A DNA stretch of 34,671 nt from an uncultured Clostridia bacterium (GTDB lineage: Bacteria; Bacillota; Clostridia; TANB77; CAG-508), in assembly GCA_944392505.1 (NCBI GenBank), contig CALXWU010000007.1:1-34671 (forward strand), given 5' to 3'. Under the pieces are notes generated by a model, which was not told the DNA's origin, ran no database searches, and saw only the letters and a list, made by a program, of their open reading frames with translations. The translations under genes and the position numbers were made by a program. Below are positions 14,236-22,052 of the stretch, piece after piece; positions within the stretch are counted from its first letter, which is position 1; each line of letters opens with the position of its first letter.

Positions 14236-14535
14236 ATGAGAAAAAAAGCAAGAAAGTTAGATGAAATTTTAGAGATACCTATAGAGCTTAGTACAAATAA
14301 TCCTAAAATCACGGTTCTAGGATTTGAAAGATTATTAATAGAGAATTATAGAGGAATTTTAGAATATCAAGACTATTTTATAAGAGTAAATACATATATT
14401 GGCATTATAAATATTAATGGTTTTAATCTTAATTTAGAGGGGATGACCACAGATGATTTATTAGTGACTGGAAGAATAGAAACCATTGATTTCGAGGAGG
14501 TTACAGAGGACGAGGAAGAGGAAGAAAGTAAGTAG
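14236..14535 (+). CDS. yqfC: sporulation protein YqfC
   Basis: 99 residues from the ATG at 14236, chosen for AGGAGGAAAGTA upstream; an earlier in-frame ATG lies inside the deacetylase end. It belongs to the YabP/YqfC family: ITVLGFERLLIENYRGILEY, then a beta-rich core with NTYIGIININGFNLNLEGMT and LVTGRIETIDF, ending in an acidic tail. In Bacillus, yqfC and yqfD are expressed together in the mother cell and are needed for normal spore formation. The following gene is yqfD, as expected, separated here by a repeat-containing leader of about 80 bases. Confidence 0.9.
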   Translation: MRKKARKLDEILEIPIELSTNNPKITVLGFERLLIENYRGILEYQDYFIRVNTYIGIININGFNLNLEGMTTDDLLVTGRIETIDFEEVTEDEEEEESK

Positions 14536-14544
14536 TGAATACTA

Positions 14545-14600
14545 GGCCTGTCCCAAAAACGAACAACTATGTGGTTTTAACGCCTGTCCCCAAAAGCGAC
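14545..14600 (+). repeat. 56-bp dispersed leader repeat, copy A
   Basis: Identical at 50 of 56 positions, without gaps, to 25825-25880. It contains two internal units starting GCCTGTCCC (14546 and 14582). The copy ends directly at AAAGGAGG, the ribosome binding site of yqfD. The palindrome seen in copy B is broken here by four changes in its left arm. Confidence 0.85.
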
Positions 14601-14616
14601 AAAGGAGGAATAAGTT

Positions 14617-15798
14617 TTGAGTTCGAATAGAATAACACAATATATGTCTGGTTATGTTGATATTGTAGTAGAAGGGTATTATATAGAAAGGTTTATAAAT
14701 ATTTGCAATAGCAGGCAGATATTTTTGTGGAATATTAGGAAGGATAATTCTATAACCTTATATGCAAGTATAGAGGCAAAAAGATTTAAAGATCTAAAAG
14801 ATATTTGCAAAAGAACAAAGTGTAAAGTAAAGATAAAAAATAAAAAAGGCTTTCCATTTACAGTAAAGAAATATAAAAAGAGGAAAGTGTTTTTAATTTT
14901 ACTTCTAATAATTATATTAGCGATAATAGCATTATCTAGATTTATATGGAATATTGAAGTAGAGGGAAATGTAGATATTTCGAAAGAAGAAATAATGCAA
15001 TTAGCTGAAGAGTATGGATTAACTATTGGAGCCTCGAAAGGAAAAATTGATACTAAAGAAATTATCAATAATATTAGGTTAGAAAGAGATGATATAGCCT
15101 GGGTTGGAATTGATATAAAAGGAACAAATGCTATTATAAAAATTGTAGAAGCAGATGAAAAACCGGAGATCATAAATGAAGATGAATATTGCAACATTGT
15201 TGCGGATAAAGATGCAATTATAACGAAAGTGAGTGCACAAAATGGGACGCCCCTAGTAAAAGAGGGAGATGTTGTAACAAAAGGAGATATCATTATAGCA
15301 GGGTGGCTGGAAGGAAAATATACAGGGAGGCAGTATGTTCACTCACAGGGCGAGGTTCAGGCTAGAGTGTGGTATACTACTACAGAAAAAATTGCTCTAA
15401 AAGAGACGAAAAAAATCGAAACTGGGAATATCGAAAATAAATATTCCGTAAAGATAAATAATTTTCAAATAAATTTGCATAAAAGTCTTCCAAATTTTCA
15501 AAAATATGATACAATAGAGGAGAATAAAAAATTAAGATTATTTTCCAACTTTTATTTACCACTAGAACTTGTGACATATACCTATAAAGAATATGAGGAA
15601 GTAGTTGTGGTACATAGTTTTGAAGAGGCTAAACAGATGGGAATAGACAGGGCAGCTGAAACTTTAAAAGAGAATATAGAAGGCAAGAAAGTATTAGATA
15701 AACAGGTACAAGTAAAAGCAGAGGCTGAATATATAGAGGTGCAAGTTACATATGAAGTGGAAGAGAATATTGGTATGGAAGAAAAAATAGTTTTTTAA
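14617..15798 (+). CDS. yqfD: sporulation protein YqfD
   Basis: 393 residues from a TTG start; AAAGGAGGAA is eight bases upstream. An N-terminal cytoplasmic domain (about 1-90) with GYVDIVVEGYYIERFINIC and RKDNSITLYASIEAKRFKDL is followed by one membrane segment (about 91-110). An extracytoplasmic part begins FIWNIEVEGNVDISKEEI, resembling a POTRA-like domain, and includes RLERDDIAWVGIDIKGTNA and VSAQNGTPLVKEGDVVTKGD. That is the layout of YqfD proteins. They act in the mother-cell membrane in sporulation; the biochemical role is unknown. In most Firmicutes the next gene is phoH; here it is an unrecognised gene. Confidence 0.9.
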   Translation: MSSNRITQYMSGYVDIVVEGYYIERFINICNSRQIFLWNIRKDNSITLYASIEAKRFKDLKDICKRTKCKVKIKNKKGFPFTVKKYKKRKVFLILLLIIILAIIALSRFIWNIEVEGNVDISKEEIMQLAEEYGLTIGASKGKIDTKEIINNIRLERDDIAWVGIDIKGTNAIIKIVEADEKPEIINEDEYCNIVADKDAIITKVSAQNGTPLVKEGDVVTKGDIIIAGWLEGKYTGRQYVHSQGEVQARVWYTTTEKIALKETKKIETGNIENKYSVKINNFQINLHKSLPNFQKYDTIEENKKLRLFSNFYLPLELVTYTYKEYEEVVVVHSFEEAKQMGIDRAAETLKENIEGKKVLDKQVQVKAEAEYIEVQVTYEVEENIGMEEKIVF

Positions 15799-15841
15799 TT
15801 GCATATAATTATTACACGAATGAAGAGAAAGGAATGGTAAA

Positions 15842-17071
15842 ATGGAAGAAAGAAGTTTAAGAATTTATGATTCAGAAAAGACATTTTTCTCTAAAATTTC
15901 AAGCACAATAAGTAGGTTACTTATACCAACGAAAATCGGAATAAATGGTATGATAATCTCTATGAAAAGGAACAATGTTCTAAAAGCATATGAAAATTTA
16001 AATTCTGCAAAAGAACAAGATAAGAAAGAAGTATTAACAAAAAAACTAGATGACACATATGCATTATATTTAGAAGCTATAGATAAATATATAATGGATT
16101 CGATATATAAGAAAGTAAAAAATGATACTGCAAATGAGTTTGAAAAAGAGGCTTTATCTCAATATTATATGATAACTCATTTGAAAGAAAGTAACTACAC
16201 AGAATATAAATACAAAAAACAAATATACTTGATTGGACTAGATTATCAAAACGTCTTAGAGGAAAAAGCAAAGTTAGTTGCAAAATTTAAACAATTCTAC
16301 TGCATGGAGGCAGAAACCTTATATAAAGGACTATTAAAGCATTACTCAATAAGACTTGCTGATAATATTACAGATGCGGAAAAACAAGAAGTATATAATA
16401 AAATATTTAAAACACTTGAAGAATATATTTCAAACATTTTACCTATTAAATTTGAAATAGATAATAATGATACATATAAAGAAATACTAGAAGAATTCGA
16501 TAATTTTGATAGATTTTCAATTGGTAAATTAGATCAAAATGATGTAATAGAAAAAAATATGATTCTTTTAGGTTTAAGTAGAAAATTATTTACACATAGT
16601 TTGCCACTTGTAGTAGCAGAACAATGCTATATTAAACTTTTAAAAGATGCAAGAAGTTTAATAGTAGATACTAAGGTTTTAAGAAAACAGGAAAAAGCAT
16701 ATTCTTTATTAATAAATATAATAGAAGAATATAATGTAAAATTATTAAGTACAAAAATTTATTGGGAGAAACCATCTCAAAGAGAAGAGTATAAGAAATT
16801 TTGGGACAAATTTAAAGAAATAGAAAAATTAAAAGACAGCAATTATGATGAATACATAAAACAAAAGGAAATTTTATTTATAAAAAGTGATTTAGATAAA
16901 GTTTATACAAATGAAAATAAATATTTCAAGATTATAAACTTCTATAAAAATAAATTGGTGGAATTAGGAGTAATGAGAAAATTATATAATTCGTATACCT
17001 CTGAAGGACAATATACAAAAGTAAAAAACGGAAAGAAAAGAACAGAAAAGGTTAGTAAACCAGTAGTATAA
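15842..17071 (+). CDS. unrecognised 409-aa soluble protein
   Basis: No family recognised. The start has AAAGGAATGGTAAA upstream. The protein is almost all predicted helix, rich in Lys, Glu, Asn, Ile and Tyr, with no membrane segment and no nucleotide-binding or metal motif. An N-terminal amphipathic stretch (about 16-45, SKISSTISRLLIPTKIGING) might touch the membrane. Long charged helices (NNVLKAYENLNSAKEQDKK, FKEIEKLKDSNYDEYIKQ) suggest coiled-coil or helical-bundle structure. The C-terminus is basic (KNGKKRTEKVSKP). It stands between yqfD and ybeY, where phoH and yqfF normally lie, with 20 bases to ybeY, so it is in the same operon and may be sporulation- or envelope-related. Confidence 0.7.
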   Translation: MEERSLRIYDSEKTFFSKISSTISRLLIPTKIGINGMIISMKRNNVLKAYENLNSAKEQDKKEVLTKKLDDTYALYLEAIDKYIMDSIYKKVKNDTANEFEKEALSQYYMITHLKESNYTEYKYKKQIYLIGLDYQNVLEEKAKLVAKFKQFYCMEAETLYKGLLKHYSIRLADNITDAEKQEVYNKIFKTLEEYISNILPIKFEIDNNDTYKEILEEFDNFDRFSIGKLDQNDVIEKNMILLGLSRKLFTHSLPLVVAEQCYIKLLKDARSLIVDTKVLRKQEKAYSLLINIIEEYNVKLLSTKIYWEKPSQREEYKKFWDKFKEIEKLKDSNYDEYIKQKEILFIKSDLDKVYTNENKYFKIINFYKNKLVELGVMRKLYNSYTSEGQYTKVKNGKKRTEKVSKPVV

Positions 17072-17091
17072 TAAAAGTTAAGGGAAAAGAT

Positions 17092-18399
17092 ATGAAGAAA
17101 AATTACGAAATTATATATAAAAATTTAGAAGAAAATGAAAAATATGAAAGTACTATTAAGCAGGTTATAAATGAATGTTTTAAAATAGAAAAATTAGAAC
17201 CAACAAATCTATATATAAGCATCACTTTAACTAATTCAGAGGAAATTGAAAAGATAAATAGACAATATAGAAATATAGATAGACCTACTGATGTACTTTC
17301 TTTTCCTATGTTTGAAAAAGAGGAATTAGACCAGTTTATAAATGAAAATTCAAAGAATACAGATGTAAATGTTCAAGGTGATATTTTAGGAGATATAGTA
17401 ATTTCTGTGCCTAAAGTGTATGAGCAAGCAGAAGAATATGGACACAGTTTTGAAAGAGAACTAGCATACATGGTGGTACATGGATTTTATCACTTAATGG
17501 GTTATGACCATATTGAAGATGAAGACCAAAAAGTGATGAGAGAGAAAGAAGAATATGTACTAGAAAATCTAGGAATAAAAAGAGAGACTAGCCCTGAAAA
17601 AAGCGAAAAAGAATTAGAAAAAATAGAAGAAGATCAGAAAAATAAAAAAGATAAAACCTCTAATTCCGGAATATTAGATGCGTGGAAAAATGCGATTAAC
17701 GGAATAATTTATGCTACAACAACTCAGAGAAATGTAAAAATACAGTTAGTTATAGCAGTTTGTGTTGTAATTGTAAGTTTGTTTTTTGATTTAAATAGAG
17801 CAGAATTTTTATGCTTCTTATTTACAATTATACTAATTTTATTTGCAGAAATGTGCAATACAGCAATTGAAACAGTAGTTGATTTATATGTAGATGTATA
17901 TCATCCAAAAGCAAAAATAGCAAAAGACGTAGCAGCTGGAGGAGTTGTTATTGCAGCAATAAATGCAATAATTGTAGCATATTTCTTGTTCTTCGATAAA
18001 ATTAGTGATATAGGACTTAACTTCATAGAAAATGTAGTAAACTCTCCTATTCATTTGGCTTTTGCAACTTTAGTAATTGTAGTTGTAGCAATTGTTGCAT
18101 TAATTGCTACAGCAAGAACAAATAAGCATAAAGGGTTAAACCATAAATTCACACCTAGCGGATTTGCTACACTTGCATTTGCAGCAAATACAATTATATG
18201 GCTATTAGTTAAAGAAAACATAGAAAATAATATAGGAGTTGTTATTCTTACTCTATCTTTAGTTTTAGCTATCTTAGTATCAGCAAGTAGGATAGAAGCA
18301 AAAGCTCATAAAGTTTCAGAAGTAATATTTAGTGCATGCGTAGGAATAATTGTAGTACTTATAATATATGGAATCGCATTAGGTATTACTAGTGTTTGA
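17092..18399 (+). CDS. ybeY: YbeY-DgkA-PAP2-like three-domain fusion
   Basis: One 435-residue ORF. Residues 1-165 are YbeY, a zinc endoribonuclease for 16S rRNA maturation: RPTDVLSFP (64-72), GDILGDIVIS and HGFYHLMGYDH with zinc ligands H130, H134 and H140. Residues 165-192 are a Lys/Glu/Asp linker. Residues 193-302 are a DgkA-type undecaprenol/diacylglycerol kinase: AINGIIYATTTQRNVKIQ, FAEMCNTAIETVVDL (E253, E260) and AKIAKDVAAGG (K278, D279). Residues 318-435 are hydrophobic with PAP2-phosphatase remnants, PSGF (355-358) and SR-x5-H-x3-E (399-410). Separate ybeY and dgkA genes are normally adjacent, so this is a gene-order fusion. The first two domains are confident, the third moderate. Confidence 0.9.
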   Translation: MKKNYEIIYKNLEENEKYESTIKQVINECFKIEKLEPTNLYISITLTNSEEIEKINRQYRNIDRPTDVLSFPMFEKEELDQFINENSKNTDVNVQGDILGDIVISVPKVYEQAEEYGHSFERELAYMVVHGFYHLMGYDHIEDEDQKVMREKEEYVLENLGIKRETSPEKSEKELEKIEEDQKNKKDKTSNSGILDAWKNAINGIIYATTTQRNVKIQLVIAVCVVIVSLFFDLNRAEFLCFLFTIILILFAEMCNTAIETVVDLYVDVYHPKAKIAKDVAAGGVVIAAINAIIVAYFLFFDKISDIGLNFIENVVNSPIHLAFATLVIVVVAIVALIATARTNKHKGLNHKFTPSGFATLAFAANTIIWLLVKENIENNIGVVILTLSLVLAILVSASRIEAKAHKVSEVIFSACVGIIVVLIIYGIALGITSV

Positions 18400-18443
18400 A
18401 AATAACATAAAAAATGATATTTTTGTAAAGGAAGGGAAGGATA

Positions 18444-19514
18444 TTGAGAAGAACAAGAGATAATTCTGGAAGAGTTGGAACTAAGATATTCATAATTGTT
18501 CTTATTTTACTAATATTAGTTGCAGGAGGACTATTTGTAGCAAAAGTATTTATGGAAAGTAATGATTCAGAACTTGCAAATACTAATTCTACAAACTTAA
18601 GTAATAAAAACGATAGTGAGCCAATTGTTCAAACTCCAAAGACTTTATCAGGAACAGAAAGACCAATTGCGGTTATGATTGATAATCACATAGATGCAAT
18701 GCCACAAGCGGGACTTTTAGAGGCAGACATAGTATATGAAATAATCGTAGAAGGTGGAGAAACCAGATTAATGCTTATATTGCAAGACAAAGATTTAGAC
18801 AAGATAGGACCTGTAAGAAGTTCAAGACACTATTTCTTAGACTATGCTTTAGAAAATGATGCAATATATGTTCATTATGGTTGGAGCCCGCAAGCACAAG
18901 CTGATATATCAACACTTGGAGTAAATAATATAAATGGAATTTATGAAAGCGAAGAATCATTTTGGAGAGTTAGCGATAAGTATGCACCACATAATGCAGT
19001 AACAAGTACAGAAAATATTATGAAAATTGCAGAAAGAGAAGGCTATAGAACAACAACTTCACAAGATCCAGTATTAAATTATGTTGTAGCAGAAGTAGAA
19101 TTAGAAGATGGGGAAATAGCAAATAATATAACAATTCCATATTCGTATGTGAATACTGTGGAATATGTATATGATGTAGAATTAAAAGAGTATGTTCGTT
19201 ATTCCAGAGGAGAAAAACAAGTAGACTGGGATACAGGAAAAACCGTAACAACGAAGAATATAATAATAGAAAAGGTAGACAATTGGACACTTAATGATGG
19301 TACAAGTTCTGGAAGACAAACAATAGACAATATTAAAGAAGTAGATGGCTACTATATAACAAATGGAAAAGCTATTCCAATAACTTGTACAAAAACAACA
19401 AGGTCTGGCAAAACTGTATATAAAGACTTAGAAGGAAATGAAATAGATGTAAATGATGGCAAAACATTTATACAAATTTGCCCAGAGGAGGCTGATATAG
19501 AGATTTCAGAATAA
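18444..19514 (+). CDS. DUF3048 (YerB-like) membrane-anchored protein
   Basis: 356 residues from a TTG start with GGAAGGGAAGGA upstream. An N-terminal membrane segment (about 13-33) is uncleaved, with no lipobox cysteine. The DUF3048 N-terminal domain follows: RPIAVMIDNHIDAMPQAGL, EADIVYEIIVEGGETRLMLI, IGPVRSSRHYFLDYALE and YVHYGWSPQAQADI. The C-terminal half contains the second DUF3048 domain, with DWDTGKTVTTKNIIIEK and TSSGRQTIDN. The family is extracytoplasmic in Firmicutes; Bacillus YerB is an example of unknown function. It follows the ybeY fusion by 45 bases and may share its transcript. Confidence 0.88.
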   Translation: MRRTRDNSGRVGTKIFIIVLILLILVAGGLFVAKVFMESNDSELANTNSTNLSNKNDSEPIVQTPKTLSGTERPIAVMIDNHIDAMPQAGLLEADIVYEIIVEGGETRLMLILQDKDLDKIGPVRSSRHYFLDYALENDAIYVHYGWSPQAQADISTLGVNNINGIYESEESFWRVSDKYAPHNAVTSTENIMKIAEREGYRTTTSQDPVLNYVVAEVELEDGEIANNITIPYSYVNTVEYVYDVELKEYVRYSRGEKQVDWDTGKTVTTKNIIIEKVDNWTLNDGTSSGRQTIDNIKEVDGYYITNGKAIPITCTKTTRSGKTVYKDLEGNEIDVNDGKTFIQICPEEADIEISE

Positions 19515-19535
19515 TTGGAACAAGAGGACACACAA

Positions 19536-19557
19536 TTTGTTTCAAATTTGAAACAAA
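19536..19557. repeat. perfect 22-bp palindrome
   Basis: Eleven-base arms TTTGTTTCAAA and TTTGAAACAAA meet with no spacer. Flanks are GAGGACACACAA on the left and GGGACAGAC on the right, the latter the complement of the CTGTCCC core in the 56-bp leader repeats. There is no T-run on either side, so it is not an ordinary terminator. It lies 22 bases after the DUF3048 stop. Confidence 0.7.
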
Positions 19558-19647
19558 GGGACAGACATTAAAGTAAAAAATATTAATTAATCAAAACTAA
19601 TTGTTTAAAAATAAAAAAATATTATTTAAAAAAATGGAGGTAAAATT

Positions 19648-20283
19648 ATGGAAGAGAACAAAAAGAAAAATAATAAAATGATAATAGGAGTGATAATAGT
19701 AATTATCGTAATTGCTGCTATTGTAGGAATTGCATTTGCAATTAATAATAACCAAAATGGAGAGAACGGTGGGAATAATCAGCCAAGCAGTAATGTAAAA
19801 ATAACCAGTAGTGAAGATATGGTTAATTTAATAAATACAGTATATGAAGGACAAGACAATATTTTGCCAACTAGTTTAATGACACAAACAATAGATGTTT
19901 CTAACATGGATGTATTAAAATCATATACTGGCTTAACTTCAAATGAAAACATAGATGCTGCAGTTGCATCAGAGCCATTGATGAGTTCGCAAGCATATTC
20001 ATTTGTACTTGTAAAAGTAAAAGATGGAGCAGATGCAAATTCAGTCGCTAAAGAAATGTCAGAAAATGTAGACACAAGAAAATGGGTTTGTGTAGAAGCT
20101 GAAAAATTATATGCAACAAGTGTAGATAATTTAGCAGTATTAGTAATGGCAAGTGATGAATGGGCAACACCAGTGTATAACAAATTATTAGAAGTATTAG
20201 GTGCTCATGGAGAAGAATATATAAAAGATAATTCAAATGCTTTTGAAAACCAAGGAATTGTTGGAGAAGGAATACCAGAATAA
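19648..20283 (+). CDS. membrane-anchored DUF4358-like protein
   Basis: 211 residues; TGGAGG about eight bases before ATG. A short basic N-terminus (MEENKKKNNK) precedes one membrane segment (about 11-32) and a Gly/Asn/Gln-rich linker (33-48). The outside domain (about 50-170) contains LINTVYEGQDNILPT, LKSYTGL and a core YSFVLVKVKDGADANSVAKE, then NLAVLVMAS. This order resembles DUF4358, a Clostridia family of unknown function, but the call is by pattern only. The C-terminus is acidic and probably disordered. It sits between two other anchored extracytoplasmic proteins. Confidence 0.65.
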   Translation: MEENKKKNNKMIIGVIIVIIVIAAIVGIAFAINNNQNGENGGNNQPSSNVKITSSEDMVNLINTVYEGQDNILPTSLMTQTIDVSNMDVLKSYTGLTSNENIDAAVASEPLMSSQAYSFVLVKVKDGADANSVAKEMSENVDTRKWVCVEAEKLYATSVDNLAVLVMASDEWATPVYNKLLEVLGAHGEEYIKDNSNAFENQGIVGEGIPE

Positions 20284-20340
20284 GCCTTAGTAGCTACTAA
20301 AATCAAAAGGTTAAGAAAGCTTACAATAATAGTAAATAAG

Positions 20341-20365
20341 GCCTTGAAAGAAATTTCAAGGCTTT
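20341..20365 (+). terminator. weak intrinsic terminator
   Basis: Exact arms GCCTTGAAA (20341-20349) and TTTCAAGGC (20354-20362) with loop GAAA and only three T after the stem. It would attenuate rather than fully stop transcription into the next gene, which starts 18 bases on. Confidence 0.6.
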
Positions 20366-20382
20366 AATAAACGGAGGCAAGT

Positions 20383-21348
20383 ATGAACAAGAAAATAATA
20401 GTTATACTATTTGTAATTATATCAGTTGTAATAATAGGAGTACTAGTAATTCCGAGAATATTGGACACGGGAGAAGAAAAAACTACTGAGGCTGAAGAAG
20501 AATATAAAATTCTAAATGGTGGAATATATGAAGAAACAGACGTATTAAATGAAAGCGGACTAACAGCTAATATCAACAAAATTAATAATATATGTAACAA
20601 ATATTTGAGCGGCTCTAACATCTATTTTGCTATGATACCTAATAAGGAGTATTACTTAAATAATGATATGGGATCAAGCAATGAATTTTTTGAAATAGAA
20701 GGATTTATTAAACCAAAATTAAATCAAGAAATAAGTTATATAGAACTCTATGACACTTTAAATTTAGATTGCTACTATAAAACAGATATGCATTGGAAAC
20801 AGGAAGATATATCAGGCGTAGTAGAAAAAATCTCACAAGCTATGAATTTGAAGGATGAAAATAATGCATCAAATGACGAAAATGAATACGAAGAAAAAAG
20901 TTTGGGCGATTTTTATGGCTCATATTATGCAGAAATAAGCAATAATGAGATTCAGCCAGATGAGTTAAAATATTTAACAAATTCAATGATAGAAAATTGT
21001 GTTGTATATAATACAGAAAAAGAAGCGGAAGAAAAAGTGTACAATTTAGATAGAGTTAATGAAACAAATAATAAATATGACCTATTTTTATCAGGTGCGG
21101 CAGCGATACAACGAATAGATAATAATGAGATTAATAATGGAAAAAAGCTAATATTATTTAGAGATTCATTCGGAAGCAGTATTGCACCACTTTTGATAGG
21201 CTATTATGAAGAAATTTTGCTGGTGGATATAAGGTATGTAAATTCAGAATTCCTTGATAATTATATAGATTTCGACGAATACGAGAATCAAGATGTATTA
21301 TTTTTATATAATACTAGAGTTATTAATAAATCTGGAATATTTAGATAG
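20383..21348 (+). CDS. DHHW-family extracytoplasmic protein
   Basis: 321 residues; CGGAGG before ATG. An N-terminal membrane segment (about 4-26) is followed by an outside domain. The sequence KTDMHWKQEDI (about 134-144) corresponds to the DHHW motif of a family related to AlgX/AlgJ-type SGNH acyltransferases, and LILFRDSFGSSIAPLL (about 261-276) carries the second conserved block, followed by VDIRYVN. The first residue pair reads D-M-H-W, one change from DHHW. Relatives act on exported polysaccharides by O-acetylation, but the Clostridia proteins are uncharacterised. It ends in a strong terminator just before the hydrogenase promoter. Confidence 0.8.
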   Translation: MNKKIIVILFVIISVVIIGVLVIPRILDTGEEKTTEAEEEYKILNGGIYEETDVLNESGLTANINKINNICNKYLSGSNIYFAMIPNKEYYLNNDMGSSNEFFEIEGFIKPKLNQEISYIELYDTLNLDCYYKTDMHWKQEDISGVVEKISQAMNLKDENNASNDENEYEEKSLGDFYGSYYAEISNNEIQPDELKYLTNSMIENCVVYNTEKEAEEKVYNLDRVNETNNKYDLFLSGAAAIQRIDNNEINNGKKLILFRDSFGSSIAPLLIGYYEEILLVDIRYVNSEFLDNYIDFDEYENQDVLFLYNTRVINKSGIFR

Positions 21349-21349
21349 A

Positions 21350-21383
21350 AAAATAGATAACTATATTTAGTTATCTATTTTTA
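21350..21383 (+). terminator. intrinsic terminator before the hyd operon
   Basis: Exact 14-base arms 21350-21363 and 21368-21381 with a 4-base loop, the right arm ending in a T-tract. Confidence 0.85.
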
Positions 21384-21477
21384 CTTATATCCCCAAAAGA
21401 TAATAATCATGAAAAATGCATAACAGATATAAAATAAAAAATAAGTGGATATAGCCTTGTAAAATGTCGAAAAATCA

Positions 21478-21506
21478 TTGTACAAAATAAAACTATTTGA
21501 TATAAT
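21478..21506 (+). promoter_or_regulatory. sigma-A promoter of hydCBA
   Basis: TTGTAC at 21478-21483, 17-base spacer, TATAAT at 21501-21506. The -35 lies in a small palindrome TTGTACAA. I see no convincing match to the Rex operator TTGTTAA-N4-TTAACAA. Confidence 0.75.
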
Positions 21507-21542
21507 ACAAACATATAATTGATATAGTATGGAAAGGAAGTA

Positions 21543-22037
21543 ATGTCAAAAATGTGTGAATGTGTAGAGAAAAAAATAAGAGAAGAAGTTCGTGAAATTA
21601 TGAAGCCATATAAACAAGAAAAAGATAATTTAATACAAATTTTAAATGAGATTCAAGAAAAATATGGTTATATTCCTAAAGCAGCACAAATGGAAGTGTC
21701 CGAATATTTAGGAGTGCCTATGGCAGAAATTTATGGAGTTATTACATTTTATGCTAGATTTACTTTAGAGCCAAAAGGAAAATATAATGTTTCAGTATGT
21801 CTTGGAACAGCATGTTTTGTTAAAGGCTCACAAGCAATATTAGATAGATTAAAAGAAAGGTTGAAACTAGAAGAAGGAAAAACAAGTGAAGATGGCAAAT
21901 TTTCGATAGACACAACAAGATGTGTTGGAGCATGTGGAATAGCACCAGTATTTACTGTAAATGATGAAGTTTATGGACATGCGACTGTGAAGAAGCTGGA
22001 TGAAGTTTTAGATGAGCTTGAAAAAAATGAAAAATAA
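21543..22037 (+). CDS. hydC: hydrogenase [2Fe-2S] subunit HydC (NuoE-like)
   Basis: 164 residues; GGAAAGGAAG precedes ATG. This is a thioredoxin-like [2Fe-2S] ferredoxin domain of the NuoE/24-kDa family. An N-terminal helical part contains LIQILNEIQEKYGYIPKAA and VPMAEIYGVITFYARFTLEP. The four cluster cysteines lie in VSVCLGTACFVKG and TRCVGACGIAPV. It carries electrons between the NADH-oxidising and hydrogenase subunits of the cytoplasmic complex. It is the first gene of the operon, with the next 15 bases downstream. Confidence 0.95.
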   Translation: MSKMCECVEKKIREEVREIMKPYKQEKDNLIQILNEIQEKYGYIPKAAQMEVSEYLGVPMAEIYGVITFYARFTLEPKGKYNVSVCLGTACFVKGSQAILDRLKERLKLEEGKTSEDGKFSIDTTRCVGACGIAPVFTVNDEVYGHATVKKLDEVLDELEKNEK

Positions 22038-22052
22038 AAAAGGAGGTCTTAC

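Noticed and set aside
14679-15293. Long antisense ORFs opposite yqfD, uvrC and other genes
   Set aside because: They mirror AT-rich coding frames, lack ribosome binding sites, and give Ser/Ile/Phe-rich products with no known motif.
21440-21500. Rex (redox repressor) operator before hydCBA
   Set aside because: TTGTACAA is present but does not match the TTGTTAA-N4-TTAACAA pattern.
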